NCBI GenBank assembly: GCA_015709575.1
Contig: CP054190.1
Span: 1,796,616-1,860,615 of the forward strand
Length of the DNA: 64,000 nt
Direction: 5' to 3'
From: Planctomycetia bacterium
GTDB taxonomy: Bacteria > Planctomycetota > Phycisphaerae > UBA1845 > Fen-1342
Shown: positions 7,747-14,453 of the stretch, piece by piece
Layout: every line of letters starts with the position of its first letter
How positions within the stretch are numbered: the stretch's first letter is position 1
The notes under the pieces: model-generated
Database searches by the model: none
What the model saw: the letters and a program-made list of their open reading frames with translations, nothing else
What the model was told of the DNA's origin: nothing
Translations under genes and position numbers: made by a program

Positions 7747-8871
7747 TCAGGTGCGGCCCTCGGCCAGGTCGATGACTTTGCGGTCCAGCACGCTGATCGG
7801 CAGGTCGGACCGGGCCGCGTGTGCCAGCCAGCGGACGGACGCGTGCGATCCGCGATAAGCCCGCCCGCCTCGTGCGGCCGCGACCCACACGCGGACCATC
7901 ATCCGGCGATGCGTCAGCACGTGGGTCACGATTCCGATCGGGTGCAGCGCATCAATCGACACGCGGTGATGATCGAGGACATGCTTCACCAAGCGCGGCG
8001 CGGCGATTGGCTCGGCCGCGTGCGCAACGGAGACGATGCCGGGCAGTTCCCACATGCCGCCGAACAGCCCCCGCGGCTGCCGCTGGATCAGCAGCAGTCG
8101 ACCCTGTCGCCGTACGCCCACCGCCTCCACGTAACAGGCGGCGGGCGCGGCGCGGCGGGATCTGATCGGCAACTCGGCGGTGCGCGCATCGCGATGGGCC
8201 GTGCACCAATTTGAGAGGGGGCAGTCACTGCAACGCGGCGTGGTCGGAGTGCAGAGCGTCGCGCCAAGCTCCATCATCGCTTCGTTGAACGCGCCAGGGC
8301 GGGCGTGATCAAGCAGCCCTTCGGCGAGCGACCACAGCTGCGCGCGGGTGGAGGGCGCATCGATCGGGAGATCCACGGCAAATAGCCGTGCAAGCACGCG
8401 CTGCACGTTGCCGTCGACAGCGGCCGCCGGCTCGCCGAACGCGATGCTGGCCACCGCCGCGGCGGTGTATTTTCCGACCCCGGGCAGCGTGGAGAGTTCC
8501 GCGGCCGATTTCGGCACCTGCCCACGATGTTCGCGGACGATCGTCTGCGCAGCGCGATGCAGGTGGCGCGCCCGGGCGTAGTAGCCCAGCCCGGCCCACA
8601 GCTTCAGGACGCGCTGCAGCGGGGCGGCAGCGAGTGAATCGATCGTCGGTAGCGTGTTCAGGAAGCGCTCGTAATAGGGGACGACGGTCTCGACGCGCGT
8701 CTGCTGAAGCATGCACTCTGATAGCCAGATGCGGTACGGATCGTGCGTCCGTCGCCAGGGCAGGTCGCGCTTGGTGCGGTCAAACCACGCCAGAAGGCTG
8801 CGGCGGAGGCTTTGCCGGGCACGCTCGGACAGCGCGAAAACCGTAGCGCCGCTGCGTTGTCTACGCATCAC
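7747..8871 (-). CDS. mutY: A/G-specific adenine glycosylase
   Basis: A 374-residue base-excision repair enzyme removing adenine paired with 8-oxoguanine. The catalytic Glu is E52 (SECMLQQT), the helix-hairpin-helix LPGVGKYTAA is at 129-138, and the catalytic Asp is D153 (AVDGNVQRVL). The iron-sulfur cysteines are 207, 214, 217 and 223 (C-X6-C-X2-C-X5-C). A NUDIX-like recognition domain (YVEAVGVRRQGRLLLIQR, then GLFGGMWELPG) occupies the C-terminal third. Its start overlaps the end of murD by 11 nt, implying translational coupling. Confidence 0.97.
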   Translation of the reverse strand: MMRRQRSGATVFALSERARQSLRRSLLAWFDRTKRDLPWRRTHDPYRIWLSECMLQQTRVETVVPYYERFLNTLPTIDSLAAAPLQRVLKLWAGLGYYARARHLHRAAQTIVREHRGQVPKSAAELSTLPGVGKYTAAAVASIAFGEPAAAVDGNVQRVLARLFAVDLPIDAPSTRAQLWSLAEGLLDHARPGAFNEAMMELGATLCTPTTPRCSDCPLSNWCTAHRDARTAELPIRSRRAAPAACYVEAVGVRRQGRLLLIQRQPRGLFGGMWELPGIVSVAHAAEPIAAPRLVKHVLDHHRVSIDALHPIGIVTHVLTHRRMMVRVWVAAARGGRAYRGSHASVRWLAHAARSDLPISVLDRKVIDLAEGRT

Positions 8872-10354
8872 CCGTTACCAGACGGGTGAAGGCCTCGCCG
8901 CGTTCGCGGAAGTCGGAAAACTGGCCCCACGATGCACAGGCCGGCGACAGCAGAATGATGTCCCCCGGGCGGGCGTTCGCCCGGCACGCAGCGACGGCTT
9001 CCGCCAGCGAGCCGAGCATTTCGGCACGGCCACCGGCTGCGCGGACGCCCTCGGCCAGCGTCGGGCCGGTTGCTCCGATGCAGGCGACAAAGCGAGCGCG
9101 GCGCGCCGCAAGCTGCGCCACCGGCGATAGATCGACGTGCTTGTCGTAGCCGCCGAGGATCACCAGCAGCGGCACTTCGCCGTCGAAAGCGCTGATGGCG
9201 GTGAGCGCAGCTTCGGGCGTGGTGGATTTCGAGTCGTTGAAGTAGGTCACTCCGCCGCGCTCCGCGACGCGCTGCAGGCGGTGCGGCAGCCCGGCGAATC
9301 GCTCGAGCGCCGCCGCGGCCGCGTCCGGGGTGACGCCGATCAGGCCAGTGGCCGCGAGGGCGAGCGCCGCGTTGCGCTGGTTGTGCGCGCCGGGTGCCGA
9401 CAGCTTCAGCGGGGTGGCGGGCAGCGGCACTGCATCGGCGACGCAACGCGCGTGCAGCGCGCGCGCCGCTGCAAGGCCGGCGGAATCGACCGCGATCCGC
9501 CACGCACCGCGGGGATGCTCGCTTCGCAGGAACCGCACCTGCTCGACCAGTCCGGCGTCGTCGCCGATCAGCGCTTCGCCGCTCGCGGACTGGTGTCGGA
9601 AGATGTTGAGCTTGTCGTCACGGTATTCGTCGAACGAAGCGTGCCAGTCGAGATGATTGGGCGAAACATTGGTGATGGCCGCGATATGCGGGCTCCACGC
9701 CGCTTGCGGCGTGCGATGAAGCTGGAAGCTCGACAGCTCGAGAATGACGACGTCGTCCGCGGTGATGTCGGGTAGCACCGAGAGCAGGCTTGCGCCGATG
9801 TTGCCGCCCAGCCAGACGCGCCGCTCGCCGCGGAGGTGAGGCGGGAGGGCTGCGCCTTCGGCATGGATCGGTCGCACGAATCCACACTCGGCCAGGGCGT
9901 GCTCGATCATTGCGACGGTGGTGCTCTTGCCGACCGAGCCGGTGACGCCGACCGTGGTCGCGCGGCAGCGCGTCACGAAGAGGTTGATCTCGGTGGTAAT
10001 GGGGACGCCCGCGTCGCGCGCAGCGGCCAGGAACGGGTTTCCGTCCGGCACGGCCGGATTGACGATGACGAGGTCCGTATCACGGAAGTCGGATTCGCGA
10101 TGCTCCCCGAGGACCAGCCGTATGTCATAGCCTGCCAGAGCGGCCAGCGCCGGGCCAAGCTTGTCGGCGGGTGCGCGATCGGTGACAGTGACGCGGGCGC
10201 CTTGGGACGTCAGCCAGCGCGCAACGCCGACGCCGCCGCCGAAGCCGCCGAGTCCCATGACGGTGACTCGACGACCGGCCGGCGAGGAGAAGGCGGCGTG
10301 CTGGCGTCCGTCCGGCGTGGCGTGTGGCAGCGGGAGATGAGCGGATGAGTGCAC
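8861..10354 (-). CDS. murD: UDP-N-acetylmuramoylalanine-D-glutamate ligase
   Basis: A 497-residue Mur ligase adding D-Glu to the peptidoglycan precursor in the cytoplasm. The N-terminal Rossmann motif VMGLGGFGGGVG is at 32-43, the ATP loop GVTGSVGKST at 136-145, FNDSKSTTPEAAL marks the ATP/metal site, and LSPACASWGQFSDFRERG is the C-terminal signature. The ATP loop has Val where Mur ligases usually have Asn. The start is a GTG at 10354, giving an N-terminal extension of about 30 residues; it overlaps the divergent acetyltransferase start, so the true start could be slightly downstream. It is coupled to mutY. Confidence 0.93.
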   Translation of the reverse strand: MHSSAHLPLPHATPDGRQHAAFSSPAGRRVTVMGLGGFGGGVGVARWLTSQGARVTVTDRAPADKLGPALAALAGYDIRLVLGEHRESDFRDTDLVIVNPAVPDGNPFLAAARDAGVPITTEINLFVTRCRATTVGVTGSVGKSTTVAMIEHALAECGFVRPIHAEGAALPPHLRGERRVWLGGNIGASLLSVLPDITADDVVILELSSFQLHRTPQAAWSPHIAAITNVSPNHLDWHASFDEYRDDKLNIFRHQSASGEALIGDDAGLVEQVRFLRSEHPRGAWRIAVDSAGLAAARALHARCVADAVPLPATPLKLSAPGAHNQRNAALALAATGLIGVTPDAAAAALERFAGLPHRLQRVAERGGVTYFNDSKSTTPEAALTAISAFDGEVPLLVILGGYDKHVDLSPVAQLAARRARFVACIGATGPTLAEGVRAAGGRAEMLGSLAEAVAACRANARPGDIILLSPACASWGQFSDFRERGEAFTRLVTGDA

Positions 10355-10824
10355 TGTCGATCAGTCCTGCAACAACGGCGGACGCGGAGACGATCGTCGC
10401 GAACAACGCGGCGATGGCGCTGGAGACCGAAGGGCGCCGGCTGGACGCAGGCGTGCTGGCCCGCGGGGTGCAGCGGGTGCTTTCGGATCCGGCGCGGGGA
10501 GTGTACTACGCGGCCCGCAGGGGCGGAACGGTGGTGGGGCAGATGCTGATCACGCGCGAGTGGAGCGACTGGCGTGACGGCTGGTTCTGGTGGATTCAGA
10601 GCGTGTATGTCAGCCCATCCGCCCGTGGGGAGGGGGTGTATCGCGAGCTGCACGCGTGGGTGGAGCGGCTGGCGCGCGAGACGCCCGGAGTCTGTGGCCT
10701 GAGGCTGTACGTGGACGCGCAGAACCGCCGCGCCCAGAAGGTCTATCGGGCGATGGGCATGACGCAGACGGACTATCTGCTGTTTGAGACGGATTGGAGC
10801 GGCGCCCCGCCGCACGGAGGGTAA
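10345..10824 (+). CDS. GNAT-family N-acetyltransferase
   Basis: A 159-residue single-domain acetyltransferase. The acetyl-CoA motif is in VYVSPSARGEGVYRELHAWV, preceded by strands GTVVGQMLITREW and FWWIQSVYV and followed by LRLYVDAQNRRAQKVYRAMG, the classic GNAT C-terminal pattern. The substrate cannot be told. The ATG at 10345 has GGGAG upstream. It lies only 46 nt before the Cas12 gene on the same strand, so read-through into the CRISPR effector is possible, though the protein has no known CRISPR role. Confidence 0.85.
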   Translation: MSALSISPATTADAETIVANNAAMALETEGRRLDAGVLARGVQRVLSDPARGVYYAARRGGTVVGQMLITREWSDWRDGWFWWIQSVYVSPSARGEGVYRELHAWVERLARETPGVCGLRLYVDAQNRRAQKVYRAMGMTQTDYLLFETDWSGAPPHGG

Positions 10825-10870
10825 ACTGCGCGTTTCACATAGGCTGTGGTGCCGGTGCTGAGGTCATTCG

Positions 10871-13279
10871 ATGGGCGTGAGAGCCATCCGAGCCCGAGTC
10901 GAGTGTGATCGCGAGACGCTGCTCGCGCTGTGGCGCACTCATCGTGTATTTAATGAGCGGCTTCCGAATCTGATCACCAAGCTCTTCGCGATGCGCCGCG
11001 GCGAAGTCGGGGCGACGTCGAAGCAGAAAGAGCTGTATCAGCGCGTCGCCCGTTTCATCCTTGCCCGCGATTCCAAGGACGCCCCGTACCTGTTGAACAG
11101 CGTCAGCATCAGGGGCTGGAAGCCCGCTACCGCACTGAAGATGAAGGCAACGCATCGCGATCAGGACGGCGTCAATCGTCAAGAGGCCGGCGACACGTGG
11201 GCGAACGAGGCGGCAGACCTCTCGCGTGACAACACCCTCGCTTTCGACAAAGAGCGCGAGCGTGACGGCCTGCCCGATTCGCTGTTTCAGCCACTCACGC
11301 GAGATGCCGTCGCATACGTCAGCGGCCACGACGAACTGGTCCGCAACTGGGAGCGGGAGCACGCGGAATGGCTGAAGAAGAAGCAGGAGTGGGAGGGCAG
11401 GGAGGACCACAAGCCCTACTTGACGCTTCGTCCGCGCTTCGAGACATTCGAGCAATCCGTCGGCGGCAAGGCCGGCAAGCGCCGCGAACGCTGGCATCTG
11501 TACCTGAAATGGCTGCGCGAGAATCCCGACCTGGCCGGATGGCGCGGCGGCGCGAAGACCGTGAATGCGATTGACGCCAACGCTCAGGCCCGTGTCGCCA
11601 GAGCGAAACCGTGGAAGCAGCGGTCCGTCGAGGCGGAGGAATTCTGGAAGGCCAACCCGGAACTCTCCGCCCTTGACCGATTGCACGGCTTCTACGAACG
11701 GGAGTTTGTCCGACGGCGCAAGACGAAAAAGAACCCGGATGGTTTCGACCACCGCCCGACGTTCACCATGCCCGATCCGCTCCTGCATCCACGATGGGTG
11801 CTGTTCAACGCGCCCCAGACGAGCCCGAAGGGCTATCGCGCGCTGAGCCTGCCCAGGAGCCACGCCGAGTTCGGCTCGGTAGAACTCTGCCTTCTCACGG
11901 GCGACCGCGACGGCGGCGAGTGGCGCCGTGAGTGGAAATCCGTTCGGTTCCGTTCCGACCCGCGGCTGGCGCAGTTCTCCGAGCGGACCGAAACCACCAC
12001 ATTCGGCAAGGGCAAGAAGAGGGGGCAAGCGAAGACCAAGCAGTCATTCTTCTACACGGACAACCAACTCGGCGGGATCAGTCGCCCCGCCCAGATCGGT
12101 GGCGCGAAGCTGATCTTCCAGTATAAGAACGTCAAGCGGTTACACGCCTTGCTGCGTACCGGTACGCTCGCCGATGTCGAGGAAGCGATCCCCCACCTCG
12201 TTACTCCGTACCTCGTTTTCACCTGCACGATCGAGGACGAGGCCCTGTCGTCGAAGGCGAAAGAAATTCAGTGGTCTGATGCCGGCGGTTTGACCAAGGC
12301 GGGCAAACCCCGCAGAAAGAAGACTCTCCCCCCCGAGCTCGTCTCTGTCGCCATAGACCTTGATGCGCGCGGCATTGGCTTTCTCACGAGGGCCATTTCC
12401 GGTCTGCCTGAATCGGAATGGACGCACGATGGACTCAAGGTGATCCAGTCCCGGAACCTAGTGGTGGGCCAATTGGAGGCCACCCAGGACGGCGACCGCG
12501 AGTGGTCGGCGGGGCCGACGCTGGAACACATTCGGGATCACAAATGGGAGATTAGGAGAGCGCGGCGTCAGCGCGGCAAGCCGGTCAAGGCGGAGCAATC
12601 GCATGTTCCGCTGCAAGAGCACATCACGAACATGGGAAAGGACCGATTCAAGAAGGCAGCCCGGAAGATCGTGACAGAGGCAATCCGTGGTGCGAACCAG
12701 CGCACCGGCGAGGTCTATCGGCGAGCGGACGTGCTCATCATGGAAGACCTCAAGTGGTTCAACCCCGATGCCACCCGCGAGCGCGGCATCAACCGCATGC
12801 TCTCCCACTGGAACCGTTCAAATCTGATGAAGTTCGTCGAGGAGTTCGCCACGGACGCGGGGATTCGGTACACCAAGTACGAGCGGGTGAGCGCGTGGGG
12901 CACGTCCCAGACCTGCTCCAAATGCGGGGCGGTGGGAAAGCGCTACCGGATCGAGCTAGACACCGGCACAAAGAAGCCTGTCATTCGCTTCGCCAAGCGC
13001 AATGAACCACTTCCTTTGTTCGCGTGTCCGAATCCCGCCTGTCGCGGCCGGTCGAAGAAAAAGGCCGAGCCGCCATTCACCTGCAACGCCGACCACAACG
13101 CCTCAATCAATCTGCACCGCCGATACGTTATGGGGGAGAGGGCCACCGGAGCATTCGCCGGGCTGCCTAAAGACGACGCCGATCGACGCCAGACGCTCAA
13201 ATCAATCGAAGCGCAACTGCTCCCAGCCCTCGAACGCCTTCACGGCCTGCCGTCCAGCCAGCCCGAGACGCCGTTCTGA
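10871..13279 (+). CDS. Compact Cas12 (type V CRISPR effector nuclease)
   Basis: An 802-residue RNA-guided nuclease. Split RuvC residues are D496 (VSVAIDLDARG), E625 (VLIMEDLKWF) and D741 (CNADHNASINL). Zinc-ribbon cysteines are 682 and 685 (CSKC), then 719 and 724 (CPNPAC). Blocks resembling Cas12b from memory are the N-terminus (VRAIRARV, then LALWRTHRVFNERL), FTMPDPLLHPRW at 298-309, GGAKLIFQ at 410-417 and LQEHITNMGKDRFKKAARKI at 581-600. Cas12b has about 1,100 residues. Here RuvC-I and RuvC-II are only 129 residues apart, so most of the second recognition lobe seems missing. A NWEREHAEWLKKKQEWE segment at 159-175 recalls Cas12g. Start ATG 10871 has GAGGT upstream. A tracrRNA region and array follow on the same strand; no cas1, cas2 or cas4 is near. 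Subtype is unresolved. Confidence 0.93.
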   Translation: MGVRAIRARVECDRETLLALWRTHRVFNERLPNLITKLFAMRRGEVGATSKQKELYQRVARFILARDSKDAPYLLNSVSIRGWKPATALKMKATHRDQDGVNRQEAGDTWANEAADLSRDNTLAFDKERERDGLPDSLFQPLTRDAVAYVSGHDELVRNWEREHAEWLKKKQEWEGREDHKPYLTLRPRFETFEQSVGGKAGKRRERWHLYLKWLRENPDLAGWRGGAKTVNAIDANAQARVARAKPWKQRSVEAEEFWKANPELSALDRLHGFYEREFVRRRKTKKNPDGFDHRPTFTMPDPLLHPRWVLFNAPQTSPKGYRALSLPRSHAEFGSVELCLLTGDRDGGEWRREWKSVRFRSDPRLAQFSERTETTTFGKGKKRGQAKTKQSFFYTDNQLGGISRPAQIGGAKLIFQYKNVKRLHALLRTGTLADVEEAIPHLVTPYLVFTCTIEDEALSSKAKEIQWSDAGGLTKAGKPRRKKTLPPELVSVAIDLDARGIGFLTRAISGLPESEWTHDGLKVIQSRNLVVGQLEATQDGDREWSAGPTLEHIRDHKWEIRRARRQRGKPVKAEQSHVPLQEHITNMGKDRFKKAARKIVTEAIRGANQRTGEVYRRADVLIMEDLKWFNPDATRERGINRMLSHWNRSNLMKFVEEFATDAGIRYTKYERVSAWGTSQTCSKCGAVGKRYRIELDTGTKKPVIRFAKRNEPLPLFACPNPACRGRSKKKAEPPFTCNADHNASINLHRRYVMGERATGAFAGLPKDDADRRQTLKSIEAQLLPALERLHGLPSSQPETPF

Positions 13280-13293
13280 CAACTCGCTATACT
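13265..13293 (+). promoter_or_regulatory. Candidate promoter of the tracrRNA
   Basis: TATACT at 13288-13293 is a near-consensus -10 box starting 9 nt after the effector stop codon. A weak GAGACG at 13265-13270 sits 17 nt upstream. Transcription would begin near 13300 and run through the anti-repeat. Confidence 0.45.
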
Positions 13294-13299
13294 GGCGCT

Positions 13300-13516
13300 A
13301 GTGGCACGCGGGCGGCGTCAAAACCGTCCGAGCCGGGTGGCTATAGGCAGAGCCCGGTGTGACCATTGCAGCCGTCGTTCTTGAGTGTCAATACGTGCTG
13401 GCCCTACGGCCTTCGGGCCAACGGGGACTCGACAAAGGCGGGGAAACCCACCGGCGGCGGTACGGACGGCGACGGCATTCATCAGGCTCGCGTTGGCCCC
13501 GTCGGGGCCGGTGTTC
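13300..13516 (+). ncRNA. Predicted tracrRNA with anti-repeat
   Basis: The anti-repeat is at 13476-13497. CATTCATCAGG (13476-13486) is the exact complement of repeat positions 21-31. CGCGTTGGC (13489-13497) pairs with repeat positions 10-18 with one G-U. The two bases between form a 2x2 mismatch. Upstream are hairpin candidates at 13333-13357 (CCGGG/CCCGG) and 13399-13420 (TGGCCC/GGGCCA, which can also fold as GGCC-TTCG-GGCC). A GGCCCC-GTC-GGGGCC hairpin follows at 13495-13509. The anti-repeat near the 3' end after a structured 5' part is the Cas12b-like order. The ends are estimated from the -10 box and the hairpin. Expression is inferred. Confidence 0.7.
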
Positions 13517-13519
13517 TTT
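13495..13519 (+). terminator. Terminator-like hairpin of the tracrRNA
   Basis: GGCCCC (13495-13500), loop GTC, GGGGCC (13504-13509), extendable by two U-G pairs, then GGTGTTCTTT. The T-run is interrupted, so termination is plausible, not certain. The first three stem bases are also the last three of the anti-repeat, so the hairpin and crRNA pairing compete slightly. Confidence 0.5.
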
Positions 13520-13727
13520 GACAAGTCGGCTTACCGCGGCCCCGCCGCGAGTGCGAAGGTGGTGAAGGGGAGTCCCCGGCACGCTCGCACACGCCGGATT
13601 TCGGCTGATTCTCGCGGTTTTTGCCGCGTCCGGAGCGCTGAAAGTGACGGTCCGATATCTCCAAAATCGACCACACTCGCCAGAGGCCAAGCAAGTGGCT
13701 TGTTTTCAATGGTTTGCGAGTGCGGCG
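13517..13727 (+). other. Leader region between tracrRNA and first repeat
   Basis: No gene is seen. CACTCGC (13674-13680) and GCGAGTG (13716-13722) are a 7-bp inverted repeat ending 5 nt before the first repeat and may fold in the pre-crRNA leader. The stretch 13650-13715 is AT-richer than its surroundings, as often in CRISPR leaders. A clear promoter for the array could not be picked out. Confidence 0.4.
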
Positions 13728-14402
13728 GCCGCGGATGCCGACGCGCCCCTGATGAATGGACACACGAGTTGGCCCGCGACCGAAAGACCCTCGTGTTGGC
13801 CGCGGATGCCGACGCGCCCCTGATGAATGGACACGCATCGTCCGGCATCATGTACTCGCGCGGCAGGGCGCCGCGGATGCCGACGCGCCCCTGATGAATG
13901 GACACAAGATGTGTTTGCCGCGTGCGATGCATTCGACGAGGCCGCGGATGCCGACGCGCCCCTGATGAATGGACACGGGCACGCAGCAGGCGCACCAGCC
14001 AGCACTCTCCGGCCGCGGATGCCGACGCGCCCCTGATGAATGGACACTTTCTCGCCGGGAGCAAACAGATGCTGACTCACGGCCGCGGATGCCGACGCGC
14101 CCCTGATGAATGGACACGCAGGATCGCTACCAGCAATACTTTCCGCATATGCGCCGCGGATGCCGACGCGCCCCTGATGAATGGACACTCCGCTGATGCG
14201 TACCATGATCGGAACCGCCTCGAGCCGCGGATGCCGACGCGCCCCTGATGAATGGACACGGCAGCCTCCTTTTGCAGGGCGGCACGTTGGTCATCGCCGC
14301 GGATGCCGACGCGCCCCTGATGAATGGACACAAGCGTTGCATCCGGTTCTTGTTCTCGCAACCACGGCCGCGGATGCCGACGCGCCCCTGATGAATGGAC
14401 AC
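13728..14402 (+). CRISPR. CRISPR array, 10 repeats of 36 nt and 9 spacers
   Basis: The repeat begins GCCGCGGATG and ends GAATGGACAC; all ten copies appear identical. Repeat starts are 13728, 13799, 13870, 13941, 14012, 14082, 14153, 14224, 14296 and 14367. Spacers are 35 nt except spacer 5 (34 nt) and spacer 8 (36 nt), and none resembles another. Orientation follows from the anti-repeat pairing with the repeat 3' half and from the usual type V order of repeat then spacer; a GGACAC end is similar to the GGCAC end of Cas12b repeats. No degenerate terminal repeat marks the distal end. I could not link any spacer to a target within the window. Confidence 0.99.
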
Positions 14403-14453
14403 CGGCCGTAGGTCGTCACCTGGAACACGCGGCCGCGCTCGTTCCAGTTTGAT

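Noticed and set aside
7333..8214. Long plus-strand frame of 293 codons
   Set aside because: It is antisense to mutY over much of its length, has no domain and shows composition expected of GC-rich shadow frames.
10835..12028. 397-codon minus-strand frame inside the effector gene
   Set aside because: It lies wholly antisense to conserved Cas12 sequence and matches nothing.
10871..13279. The effector as a transposon-encoded TnpB rather than a Cas protein
   Set aside because: It is twice the usual TnpB size, has a Cas12b-like N-terminal half, no TnpA or transposon ends are seen, and an array with a matching anti-repeat follows directly.
13518..13523. TTGACA just before the leader as a promoter -35 for the array
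   Set aside because: No -10-like sequence lies 16-18 nt downstream; the sequence there is GC-only.
13531..14402. Long open frames on both strands over the CRISPR array, rich in repeated SIHQGRVGIRG-type or DADAPLMNGH-type segments
   Set aside because: They are translations of the 36-nt repeats, which contain no stop in these frames; spacers break any real protein pattern.
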